Positions 22,270 to 33,243 of a stretch of DNA of 64,000 nt are shown piece after piece; position 1 is the first letter of the stretch; each line of letters opens with the position of its first letter. This DNA comes from Spodoptera frugiperda. Its lineage: Eukaryota > Arthropoda > Insecta > Lepidoptera > Noctuidae. The DNA is taken from contig NC_064232.1 of the NCBI RefSeq assembly GCF_023101765.2, positions 5,091,933-5,155,932 on the forward strand. The letters run 5' to 3'. The notes under the pieces are model-generated. The model was not told the origin of the DNA and searched no databases. It saw only the letters and a program-made list of their open reading frames with translations. A program made the translations under genes and the position numbers.

Positions 22270-22890
22270 AAGTCTTTTTTGTAAGGATGGGAAATCATCA
22301 AATGACCTGCTCTAGGGTGGAAAAGGGAGTGTCAGACTTTTATGATTAAAACCCACCTCGTTCCTTCAGTTGCCCTTTGCGTTCCGTAAAAATATTCCCG
22401 GGCCACGGTATCTCGTTAGAACTTTCCCGCAGCCCCGGCTCAGTTTATCCCGTTTCCCCCCTTGGGGGTTGAACATTTCAAAAATCCCTTCTTAGTGCTC
22501 ACTTATGTTACTAAAGGAACCTCTGTTCAAAATCTCACACGTCCATATAAAAGCGGTTTCGGCTGTGCGTTAATAAATCAGTCACCCAATCGCATAAAAC
22601 CCTAAATCAGATTGGGGGTAGTTTGAATCAAAATTTTATTAATGTCAAACATATTTACTTGCCTATGTACGTGTTCATGCCAAGTTTCAAGTTTATAAAA
22701 AGGAATACGATTTTTCATAGAAACGTTATTACTCCCCCTTGGGCGTAATTTCCAAAAATCCTTTCTTAGTGCTCCCCTACATATCCCAAGGAACCTACAT
22801 TCCAAATTTCAGCTGTCTACGACCAGTAGTTTCGACTGTGCGTTGTCTGTCAGTCAGTCAGTCAGTCACTCAGTAACGGAAGAGTTTTAT
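22270..22890 (+). repeat. Degenerate repeat family F copy plus a TTCGGCTGTGCGTT repeat with a GTCA run
   Basis: 22300-22390 resembles family F (AGGGAGTGTCAGACT). 22440-22880 contains two rounds of CCCCCTTGGG...CTTCTTAGTGCTC / CCTTTCTTAGTGCTCCCCTA and ends with TTTCGACTGTGCGTTGTCTG and five GTCA units. The end matches 10770-10840. Confidence 0.45.
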
Positions 22891-23036
22891 ATATTTATAT
22901 AGATGTAGTCTATACCTTCCTCGATAAATGCATTATCCAACACAAAAAGAATTATTAAATTCGGACCAGTAGTGTCAAAGATTAGCGCGTTCAAACAAAC
23001 AAACAAACTCTTCAGCTTTATAATATTAGTATAGAT

Positions 23037-23274
23037 TGTATAATGGTGTAAATGGTAATTGTGTCGGATGGAATTGTGCCTGCTAACTAATTCGTGTTGT
23101 CGGGTGTACATGCAACTATTAATAAATCCTTTAGGCGACCAATTGACCAGGAAAACCGAATCTAAATATTTTGTAGAAATTTATTTTCTGTTTCCATATT
23201 TGTTAAGTACGGTGACTGCTGTATTCCAGTAATTTATATCATTCCGACATTAATCGTTGACGTGTAGTGCCAGT
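23037..23274 (+). promoter_or_regulatory. Putative promoter and 5' UTR of gene B
   Basis: Nearly identical to 3376-3600 upstream of gene A, with small indels. The upstream ATG of gene A is GTG here, so the short uORF is absent. Confidence 0.5.
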
Positions 23275-26200
23275 ATGAGGTGTAAAATTAATAAATGTGT
23301 AAAAGTATTGATTTTTTTCATAATATCAATATTACAATGTGATACTACAGGTATGTTAATAATAATCTTTTTTTTCTCAGTCTGGCTTCTATGTTTTGTT
23401 CATAGATACATATTGGTGGATACAACGCGAGATGAATGCGGACCAATAAGTACAGAACTTATTGGTCCGCATTCATCTCGCGATTGACTCAACCGATTTT
23501 GATGAAGCTCTGTTGAACTCTAGTTTGTGGTGAACATGTATATAAATATTATCTTATGGGTAATATGATGACCCACGGTATGATGAGTACACGGCACGGC
23601 GTTTTATTAACTTGGAGACAATATAAAAAGGCTGTAAGCGCGCGGCCCGTGTGCTTACAGTCCTATTGTATTGACATTATGAAATATAACATACGACATA
23701 GGATTTAATGTTCAAATTTAAATGACAAGGTTGCTTGGTGGAGCGGTGACGTTTAAATTATATATGTCCTTTACACCGCACTTGCGCTGTATACGCGAAC
23801 ACTTGCGTGTCGTGTCATGTTATGTTTCATATTCTGCGACCACGCCCGCGAGTCGCTGTACATAACGTCTCTGCCAATTTTCAAGCTATCTATATGTCTA
23901 TCTTGACCGAGGTACGGGTAACCCGGCGCGAGTAGACACATTATAATTATATTCTGAATTCTTTACAGTTGGTGTTGATATTACGTTTAAAATTGAAATG
24001 TATAAAGTACTTGGAAAGCTGAAGCCGATGTGCGATCATGACATACAAGATATGAAAAGCTATACAGTTAAGGAAGGGGAACATATCATAATTAAGACGA
24101 TCTACGACAAAACAATTCAAGATGCATGGTAATTTTACTTAGTTAAAAAAATATCTAAACTTGTATGTTATCTCGCGTTTGACTGAATCGATTTTGATGC
24201 AGTTTTGGTCATAGTATTTTTCACCCTTTTCGATTAGGGGTTGTGTGCTAACCTGATGGTCATTGGTTAGTTAATTGGAACAGGCTAATTAACTCTCGTC
24301 AAACGTAAAACAAACTCGTACTAAGCCTTCAGTAGCCTCACTCACATGGCGATCCACATCACTGAAGTAATTTCACAACGGTGTTCTGTGAGGCCGCGGT
24401 ATCACTCCGGTCGAACCGACCCATTCGTGCCGAAGCATGACTCTCTCACCCACGTGAGCAAATGGAATGTCTTCCAAGGCGATCAATATTTTGTGAAACA
24501 TTGTTGTCACATGTATTTATTTACACAGAATATAAAGGTAGGTTTTGTACTGTTTGAAGATAGATCTGTAAGGACTAGTGCAGAAGCAGCTCCGTTTACT
24601 AAGCCAGACAAGTAGATAGTCCAAGCACGGAGCAAAGCTCGCATAGAGAACTGGTATCAGTACTGTGTAGTGTAACTAATATCATTTGCTTAATTTATAA
24701 TTTTTTGCAGGTGTTATAGTAAATACACTGATTATATATTTAGAAGTAAAAGCCAGAATGTTTACCGGAATGAATCAATTGTAAGTAAAAATTATAATTA
24801 TAGATAATTTTTTGCAACATATCTCAGTAGCCGGGATGTAGATCTATTTTTATTCATTTTGTTTAATTGGAGTCCCAAGGAAGGATCCACTTGCATCCTA
24901 AAATATAATTTACTACTCGTATACAGGGTGTCCCTGAAGTCGACGTCCAAATGGCACCAGATGATCGACAAAGTTCAAACTGTTATCAGAATTACATTTT
25001 GAGCCAACTGTTTTAGTTCGGAAAATGATGTTATTTTAAGTCGAACCAAGTACTCTTAAATTCGGCACAAATAAATATTTTTCAACGAAACTCCGTTTTG
25101 ATCAACTTGTTTGCACTTGCTATAATTTCTTCTAGTATACTCAAAGCATACCGAATAACCTCGTATGTACTAGACAACACTTAGCACTCGATTTGTCATC
25201 ATCATGTTGATTGATAATCAGCGAGGATTTCTTGTCAAACAAAATCGTCTGTCTTCTTATGATTTCGCTAGTAGCATTCGTCGGCATTATTATGTATCGT
25301 TTTATATTTTTTCGACAGTATAAAGCGGGCAAAGAAATGGGAACGGTATGGGAGTGTAGTTTTATTTCTTTGAAGACAGCTTCAAATATACCCAAGAAAA
25401 TATTGTATGCCAATGGATATGACACTTACGCAACATTTATTTGTACCATGCACATCCACGTTCGACGAGAGAGTAAGTAATTAAAGATTTTTTTACGAGC
25501 ATTTATTTAACTTCCAATGTATGTGTGTAATGTGTGTGTGTTTATTTTGTATATACGTTTAGTTCACATTACCGTACGTACTTAGCTTGTCGATTTAGTT
25601 AGACATATAATAAAATATATATAAAATAATAATATAGAAGTGTGGCTATTTTATTTTCAAAAAGCCCGACAAACAAGCTGACAGATCACCTGATGGTAAG
25701 CAATTGACACCGTCCTTAGACCCCAGAGGAGTTCAAGTGTACATTTTTGGTTTGAGCATTTGAGAGTTGGAGATGGGGGAAGATTTGGTCATAACAAGGC
25801 TGCAAATAACGCAAGCGTTGTTTCACGCCGGTTTCCTCCGTGGTATGATTAGTGGTATTATTCGTACTGAAACATGGTTTTCCTACTTCGGGGTTAAACG
25901 TGAAGAAAAATAAGAAACTATAAATGCGAAAGCTTATGAGCATGTATAGACCAACACTAGAGATATCACATATACGCTGAGGGCCATGTAGGAAATTTTC
26001 GGAGATTAAGTGTGGGAGGATTATGCTCCAGTGCGAAAGGGCCGGCTCGACTGGAGTGACACCACAGCTTCATGGAAAACCGGTGTGGTTACCGGTGTCT
26101 CTGAACCCCCGAGTTATCAAACCACAAATTCCTGACCCGCAAAAAGGTCGGCAACGCACTTGAAACTCTGTCTGGTGTTTCGGTAGCAACCGGTGCGGCG

Positions 26201-29200
26201 CTGATTGCTCACCATCACGTGATCCGTCTGATCGTTTGTCGGCTTATAACATAAAGATGTCACAATCAAATAGCCGTTTTGATGTTATTCAAATAATTGA
26301 TTTGACTTGTTACAGAGGCTCCTATGGTAATCCTCGTTAACAATATGGAGATGGCACTAGAACAAACACAATTGTCGGATGAAGAAGCCGACTTTACTGC
26401 CATCTACCATTATAAAGTTGGAGACAAAGTAAACATTACTTGCGTGACTGAAAACTACAATGAGCATGATACAATTAGCATGCAAAGTCCTAATGTTGGC
26501 AAACTAACCCGTAAGTTACGTTTACCTGAAATAAGTAGAGGTGTACAAATTTAATGTTATTTTAATACAACTATCACTATCTAATATCACGTAATAATAA
26601 CAAGAACCGCTAATTTATACAATTTCCTAAGAAAATAAACTTTCGTAGGATTCTAAACGAGAGACAGATTGGATAATTCTACGCACAAATTTTTATACAA
26701 AAATCGCATAAAATAATAAGTAGCATAAAATAATAAGCAATAAGTCGCTCTGATTGGTTGTATAAGCCACCTGTTCCTTCTCGTCAGAGTCGTCCGCGGG
26801 TATCGCACGATTTCCTACGAGGCGGCTTGCGTTCTGGCCGGGTCCCCGGCCCTAGGACCTAGAGGCGAAAGTAAAAAGAAAGAGCGCGTATGGGGCTCGA
26901 CGCCGATTCAGTGGTAGTCGAGGTGATCCGGCCAGTACTCGACGACTGGCTTCGTTTCTTATACTATCTATATATTATTACTCGATCCGTTTAGAATCTT
27001 ACGAAACGAATCCGTAAGTTTGTAAAATTACCACAAGTCGTCACAAATTGATTTTGTGATGTCCTAGCTGTAAAATAACACAATTTATATTACGTATTAC
27101 AGATCCGGATTTACAATCAAGCAGAAGGCTTGGTATTAAAACGACGTTGACTTCATTGCATGATGGCAAATACCATTTGTTCACACTCAAAAATCAGTCA
27201 GATTATACCTCAGTAAGACTAAGATTCATTGAAACAAGGGGTGAGATGTCCATACTTGATTTGTAATTTTACTAAACAATCTAATCTGTTTCCACCAACC
27301 ACCCATTATCTAAACTAAGAGTACTACTCGAGACACACCTAAACTAACCCCTTACTTGTATCATTAGGGGTAACTTATAGGTTAGTGAACACCAAAATCT
27401 CGTTAAGAATGACCAATCTTAGTTTTTAAACTAACATGGTCACTAACACTACTATTAGAACTCGAAACGGGATATTTACCATGTTTTTCTATTTTTATGA
27501 GTTTCCAATATTTCGGCACTGTTGCAAGCGCCATGATCACGGATGAACTGGAGTATATGCGGGTGGATGTTGAAGAGCAGACAAATCGGTCTACCGTCTT
27601 TGTCACTTGTAACTCGATTCAATTCTCGACACACAAAGCTCACTGTGTCCGCTCGCGAACTTTCTTCTTTCTTGGCACTTTAGCGGGTTTTACACAACTG
27701 GACTACTGGATTCCAAGCTCTAGACAGTTGAAACCTATTCTCCCGGTTGAAGTTTTTGTACTTGGTTATCTCAATAGCTTCTCTTACCAGTTTAGGTATA
27801 TAGTGGCGTTCTGCCGAGATAACTTGTGGGTTATGTAACTCAATCCAGTGGTTTGATCCAGCCTCTAAGATTTGTTGAGCTATAGCGGATTTTTGTGCGT
27901 CGTTATTTTTCACCGCTCTAATATGCTCAGAAATTCTATAAGCCACAGTACGTTTAGTCTGACCGATAAATGATTTGCCACAGCTACAGTCCACTTTGTA
28001 GACACCAGATCTTTCTAGAGGGAAGCTGTCCTTCGGCGAACGTAGCATCGTCATTAATTGCAGATGTTCTATGCTCACTAAATACTGATTTGCCAATTTT
28101 TCATTTTGCAGATGATCCATTGAATATTACAATAAATGGAATACTAATGCGACCACAACTTAATAACATAATCAACAATCAATACACAATAACCTACGTA
28201 CACAAGAGCAATAGTAGAATAGATGTCATTTGTGAAACCTCTCCAAATTACAAACTACTTATTTTGAATAAAGCGTTTAGGGGTATCAGATACTATCAGT
28301 ATGGTAAGATTTTAGAGATTTATTTCAGTTTTAGGCTTAGCCACAGCAATGTAGTCCACATTGCTTTTTTACGCGTTAATTCCGTGAAAGGGCGTCGTCA
28401 GCTTAGTCCAACACAAACAAATTGTTTACCTGTAATGTGCTAAAAGAGCAGATGGCAAGTACAGCACTCCTCGTGGACACCCGCAACACCAGAGGAGTTA
28501 CGAGTGCGTTGCTGGCCTTTCGGCCATCTAGTTCTTCTCACTCACACGATTCTCGGACAAGATATTAATATGTTTTAATCTTTACTTGTTTCAGAATTAC
28601 CACCCGAACAAAAAATTAACATACATTTTACTCCGCCACCAAATAAAACTCAAAACTTCAGATGTTCCGCAAATAATAGACACGGGTATGTCGCACAGGC
28701 TTGTGATATAATGATTAAATCTGACGATAAATTACTGAATGGTAAGTAAACGAATCCATATTGATAACCGAATTATCGGCCTCTACATAAGAAGTTTGCC
28801 ATAATCTTCAAGCGTGGCAGACGGTTTGGAGATGGCAGTTTCAAAGGTTCGGGTTTATCAGAGAGCGCTACTGCCTAGTCACTGTCTTTTGTATAGTCCC
28901 TTAGTCAACTTAACGATACCCGCTTGCAGAGAGATTGTCACAAATTGTACCCTGTCGCCAGAATACAATGTTTTCCTTTAAGCGTTTAATATAGTTTGTG
29001 TAAATATTTTCAGATAATAAAATAATGGAAATGGTGTTACCAGCAAACCGGACCGTGTTGGAAGTATCCAATGAAACGTTGCAGGTTATCTACTACGAGG
29101 TCGATGCTGACGAAGATTTGGAAATAAAATGTTCTGTACGCAAGCGACAACTTAATGTGGTGTACATGCACTTCCAAAATAATCGTAAGTAATGAGACAG

Positions 29201-32200
29201 TACAATGGTGGCTCTCCAGCCATACTTCGCCGCGAATGGGTCGGCGCGACCGGAGCGATACGCTTGCAACGCTTGCATTGTGTGAGTGCGGCTACCGGAG
29301 GCCCAATTACCCCCCTTTCCAATACCCGATTTAAGTTTTTAAACTGGCATGGTCACTAACACTAGTATTAGAACTCGAAACGGGATATTTACCATGTTTT
29401 TCTATGAGTCCGATATTTCGGCACTGTTGCAAGCGCCATGATCACGGAAACACATAGAAATAGGAAAACATGGTAAATATCCCGTTTCGAGTTCTAATAC
29501 CCGATTCCCCAACAACCCCCAAAACGCCGGTAACGCATTTGTAATGCCTCTGGTGTTTCGGGTGTCTATGGGCGGCGGCGATCTATCTGGTCGTTTACCG
29601 GTTCATGTCATAAAAAAAGTAAGTTGGGGGTTGGTTTAGGTGTTACGTCACCTAAGAAAGTTTAAGTAAACCGACAGTTTAGCGGTGATTGGAGGAAATT
29701 GCAATAATTAATGAACTCTTCCTGAATTAATCCTTCCTGATGTTTGTTTATTTGCAGATACAACTGATGAAAATATGATTTCCAAAATAGTTACATTGAA
29801 ATATGGTTCTACGAACCCTCCAGTTATATGCTATTTAAGAGATCAGGTGAACGACGTACGGTCTATAAATCGTGATGAAATAATGTATCAGATTGAAGTG
29901 AGATTTGTAAATAAAGATGTTTCTCCTCGACTTGGCGGGGGCACTGCCGTGTCCCCAGATTTAACATTTGAACCTGATCCTACTACTACTATTGCAAACC
30001 AGGAAACGCGTAAGTCTTAGTAAAGTTATTATAAATGCGAAAGTTTGTCAATGAGATTGTTTGTGTGTATGTTTGTTAATCAAATACATCGAAACGGCGG
30101 AAGGGATTAGAATGAAATTTGGGACAGGGGTAGATTATGGTCTGGAATAACACATAGAGAGTGTCCGACCCGAAGGTCTATTTTTGGCCGAAGCCGAAGG
30201 AATATGATCTCTCAAGTCTCAGTAATTATTTTAGTTCAATGTTGTTTACAAGCTACAATCAATATTAGAATTATTTTAAAACTTCAATACTACAGGTTTA
30301 TATTGTCTGTCTCATAGAGAACCTGATGTTGAGCAAGTCGGCAATAAAAGATTTTGATTTGTTTGAAAAAATCTCATTTCTTTATTAAAGTTATTTATTT
30401 ATGTAAGATAGTCTGTCCGCATATCTTTGCAGTACTGAACAATTGGTCACTAGGAACACTGCTGGGAGTATTGTCCTTGTCACTTGTTCACTTGTAAATC
30501 AATACTATGTAACGCAAAGGTACCGGTTACCGACCGGCCTCCTCTATCCGACCATTTTAGTTTATTTACGCTAATTTGTGTATTTATCGCGCGAAAGTCT
30601 TGAAATACGCCTTATTCAATACATTAATTTATCATTAATTCATCATTCAACTTCAGTCAAAACTTGGGTTTGTGGGGTTAACGCACATTCCGACTGTCCT
30701 GCGAAATATAAAAAAGGTGCAGTTTGCGTAAATTTTCATGCGAAAAAAACATACTTAAATCAGTGAAATAAAAGATCTCGATTTTGACGATGATCACTCG
30801 GGTAAACTAAGAATGTATTTACTTTATGTGATTTATTGGTTCATTGAGTCCTTATAATTTCAATATGCATACAGAAATTCCATGTTTTTATAGATTTATC
30901 GGTAAATTAATGTTGGACGGAATAAGGAGCCCTACAAAATGACGACGTACCGAATACCGACCAATTTGGTCGGTAAACGGAATTTTAAGGTTTATGAATG
31001 ACACTAATTTTCTGTAACGTGGGTTGTTTTAGGAGTGTTTTGTGATTAGTTTCTTATTCTTAAAGCTATCCTTAGATATTAGACCGGTATCCGACCTATG
31101 CTAACTATAATGTATTCTTTGTAATTTACGTTTCAAATTGATATATTTCCGATATATTTACGATTCCTTCACAAAGACTTGCTAGAAGTAAACCTTTATA
31201 TTTTATGTTTATTTCGAAGAATTTCATGAATACGATATTGTTACAACTTAATAAGTAATAGTAGAGTAGAAAGTAACTAAAAAAGTGAGTGAATAGGTTG
31301 CTAATGGGCAGACGTGCTCCATCGTAGGCCACATCATCACTTACCATCAGGTGAGATAGCGGCCAAACGTCGTCCCATTTAACAATAAAAAAAAAAAAAA
31401 AAAAATGGTATAAATTTCAGTTAAGACGTTTTATTATACAAATACAGGTTTGATCGTAGTCTGGATACGATTTGTTTCCCTGTCCCTTGTTCCGACTAAC
31501 TAAGAGAATATAGGTTTTGGTGTTTTTTTTAAATTACATGATAAGCACATCATCGGTTAGTCATCGGGATGAACGACAAAAACGTTAGTAATAGGTATAG
31601 TAGGTACTTGTACGTAATACCTACGACACATAATGTTCCGAAAATAACTACGGAGGTTTATTGTACCTACAACCTACAAGTAGTAAAGTAAATAAAATAA
31701 GTACCTACCATATGTACGATACATAGTATGTAATGTATAGGTAGATACATAGAAAAGTTTAGTCACGAATTTACCTAATTACGTATCTTAACAATAGGTA
31801 TCTACCTATAGGTACTTAAAGACCATTCGCATTTAACCAATACGAACAATTTCTTTATTAGGCATAATAAATTAAGATCGACATGATGTAGGTAAATCTT
31901 ATGCTGAAATACTAGGAAACTTAATTAAAAAATAAATAACTACCTACACGGTAGGTTGAAAAGTAGACGTCACATTGTATGTTCTCTGCTTACATATCCG
32001 AGTGTTAAAAAACGTAATGTTATGTTAAATTTAAAAATCATTATCGTAATTTCAGTATCGAATCCAAAAACAATGCGTGAATAGTTTTAGAAAGATTGTT
32101 GTTTTACGAATTTCTACTCTATTGCTAAGATATAGAGTTGATTTTACAATGTGCGTTTGGGTCGGACGGAGTCAGGTTCCTGAGGAGTCGGTATCACGGA

Positions 32201-33071
32201 CATCTGTCGGCAGTCGGTCGGTATACGGGGACTTTAGTATTTTTCCAAGCGTAAGAGTTTAAATCGAAATATAGGTACAAAATAGTCGTAAAAGGCCAAA
32301 ATTATGAACATATTTTTAATTCGTACTTAATATACTTTCGGAAAAGCATCTTTTATTATACGATGTTGAATATTTTGTTTATCTTTTGGAGGATTTTGTT
32401 CGCCGCGCCGATCACCGGTCGGTATTCGGTGCTTTTGCGTTATTCAAATTTAATTGATAAACTCAAGCTCGATTGAATATTATCAATATTAATATATTTC
32501 TATTTCAGATACGTCGAACCTACTCATATTTGCATGTATTCCTGGTCTTGTATTAACGATCACTGTTGTGGGCATAGTCTACTGGCGTAAAAGAACGCAA
32601 AGACCAAAAAATACTTGTAATACTGAGGTATGTTATCTTTCTTTTTATTTCCGAAGGGATACACAGAGGTGTGTATATAGGTACCTTTGCTTACTTACTT
32701 GCTACTTATTACTTGATATCAAACGAAAGAACTAAATTGGTAAAACTATTTTTTAATACAGTTTCACATAAATCTTATTTTTATGTATATTTTTTTTTTG
32801 TATACAGGCACCTTGCAATGGTGTTAAAGAAGACAATGAAATGACTCCAATACCTGAATCGATGTACGACTCATGTTCCAGTGAAAATTCCACTATACAA
32901 CCAAATAATGACGTTCCGAAAAGTCCAGACTGTTCTGACCCCAATTACCAACACTACGAGAAAGTAAATTATTTGCAATGCAAGCCAAAATCAAGTGAAC
33001 CTCAACAGCGATCGAGCAAAATGTATAATGTAGCTTATGATCATTTTAGAAGTTGTGTCAGTGGGAAATAG
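23275..33071 (+). CDS. Gene B: intact receptor-like single-pass membrane protein, paralogue of gene A
   Basis: The exons are 23275-23350, 23969-24128, 24711-24780, 25319-25472, 26316-26510, 27103-27240, 28112-28303, 28595-28741, 29014-29184, 29758-30009, 32509-32627 and 32808-33071. They sum to 1938 nt with all phases consistent: 645 residues. Exon 1 is the signal peptide (MRCKINKCVKVLIFFIIS). Exons 2-4 make a domain with DAWCYSKY and TVWECSF, aligned to gene A (HVRCYDV, TRWACRAL). Exons 5-10 are phase-1 modules, several with a strand-like Cys (VNITCVT, RIDVICE, FRCSANN, LEIKCSV, VICYLRD); the sixth exon has none. Many N-x-S/T sites suggest glycosylation. Exon 10 ends in a Pro/Thr-rich stalk. 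The helix is at about residues 521-545, then an 87-residue tail with YEKV and YDHF Tyr motifs. AATAAA follows the stop at 33082. Resembles Ig-like receptors only weakly; function unknown. Confidence 0.72.
23426..23482. repeat. Near-perfect hairpin in gene B intron 1
   Basis: CGCGAGATGAATGCGG followed by ACCAATAAGT is mirrored after a few bases by ACTTATTGGT and CCGCATTCATCTCGCG, giving arms of about 26 bp. It lies 75 bp after exon 1 and is absent from gene A intron 1. Confidence 0.7.
24340..24480 (+). repeat. LINE/SINE tail fragment and MITE end in gene B intron 2
   Basis: Starts after a solitary MITE end (ACAAACTCGTACTAAGCC, 24310-24328) and carries GTGAGGCCGCGGTATCACTC. Truncated. Confidence 0.45.
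24925..25310 (+). repeat. Repeat X, copy 1, ending at a gene B splice acceptor
   Basis: Starts ATACAGGGTGTCCCTGAAGT and ends in CTTGTCAAACAAAATCGTCT and TTCGTCGGCATTATTATG. It matches the repeat X copies at 33122-38170 (interrupted) and 40415-41040 (-). An internal deletion removes much of the middle. The right border is within about 10 bp of the acceptor tract of the exon at 25319. Confidence 0.6.
25660..26260. repeat. Nested LINE/SINE tail copies in gene B intron 4
   Basis: 25665-25910 is a minus-type copy (GACAAACAAGCTGACAGATC, CACCTGATGGTAAGC). 26000-26255 is a plus-type copy (CGACTGGAGTGACACCACAG, GGTCGGCAACGCACTTG, ACCATCACGTGATCCGTCTG). Confidence 0.5.
26642..27007. mobile_element. 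Candidate inverted-repeat element in gene B intron 5
   Basis: TTTCGTAGGATTCTAAACG at the left is mirrored by CGTTTAGAATCTTACGAAACG at the right. The interior has a GC-rich core (GGCCGGGTCCCCGGCC). No ORF. Superfamily unassigned. Confidence 0.45.
27405..28100 (-). mobile_element. Penelope-like element fragment with GIY-YIG endonuclease
   Basis: The minus-strand frame 28120-27680 contains SGVYKVDCSCGKSFIGQTKR, then YRISEH and SRAWNPVV, the GIY-YIG endonuclease module that sits at the C-terminus of Penelope-like reverse transcriptases. The RT domain is absent. The far end (27408-27560) has the element's terminal segment with CGAAACGGGATATTTACCAT, also found at 29333-29495. It lies in gene B intron 6, its truncated edge within about 30 bp of the exon at 28112. 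Confidence 0.75.
28440..28560 (-). repeat. LINE/SINE tail fragment in gene B intron 7
   Basis: Shows AGAGCAGATGGCAAG, GTGGACACCCGCAACACCAG and GAGTGCGTTGCTGGCCTTTC, the reverse complement of the common tail. Confidence 0.5.
29190..29620 (+). repeat. LINE/SINE tail copy split by a Penelope-type insertion
   Basis: 29195-29332 (GGCTCTCCAGCCATAC, GGAGGCCCAATTACCCCCCT) and 29496-29620 (CCCCAACAACCCCC, GCCGGTAACGCATTTG) form one element in gene B intron 9, interrupted at 29333-29495. Confidence 0.6.
29333..29495. mobile_element. Solo Penelope-type foldback terminal segment with 11-bp target duplication
   Basis: AATACCCGATT stands on both sides (29321-29331 and 29496-29506). The insert contains AGAACTCGAAACGGGATATT near the left and, inverted, AATATCCCGTTTCGAGTTCT at the right, with CATGATCACGG in the loop. 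The same sequence forms the end of the element at 27405-28100. Confidence 0.65.
30512..32440 (+). mobile_element. TA-flanked DNA transposon, copy A (non-autonomous)
   Basis: Ends are ACGCAAAGGTACCGGTTACC and, inverted, ACGCAAAAGCACCGAATACC, with TA on both sides. About 1.93 kb, including an insert at 31285-31400; otherwise it matches copy B (33244-35032) in reverse orientation along its full length. No intact transposase; the 61-codon frame at 32077-32262 recurs in copy B only because the copies are similar. It lies in the last long intron of gene B. Confidence 0.75.
31285..31403 (+). mobile_element. Retroposed SINE C piece with poly(A) inside transposon copy A
   Basis: GTGAGTGAATAGGTTGCTAA to a run of about 19 A. 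Absent at the matching site of copy B, where the flanks AGAAAGTAACTAAAAAA and ATGGTATAAATTTC are contiguous, so it inserted after the two copies separated. Related pieces at 13030-13115 and 9785-9870 (-). Confidence 0.7.
32509..33071 (+). CDS. Gene B membrane helix and tail exons
   Basis: These two exons are separated by a 180-bp intron. Exon 32509-32627 carries SNLLIFACIPGLVLTITVVG and RKRTQRPKN; exon 32808-33071 carries the tail to SGK. They are isolated from exon 10 by a 2.5-kb intron that contains transposon copy A, and copy B begins 172 bp after the stop. Joined to gene B by phase and by homology with gene A. Confidence 0.78.
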
Positions 33072-33243
33072 TTTCGTAATCAATAAACTGCGTTTAAAAA
33101 ATCGACTTTGACCACCATTTTTATACAGGGTGTCCCTGAAATCGACGTCCAACGGGCACTAGATGATCAGCAAGGTTCCAACTGTTATCAGAAAAATATA
33201 AAAAAAAATCTAAGTCCTACAGTTTTTAAATTACTGTGACTTA

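Noticed and set aside
25211..25318. Alternative start for gene B exon 4 at an in-frame ATG-like position upstream
   Set aside because: That part is repeat X sequence; the TTTCGACAG acceptor at 25318 gives the correct phase and homology with gene A.
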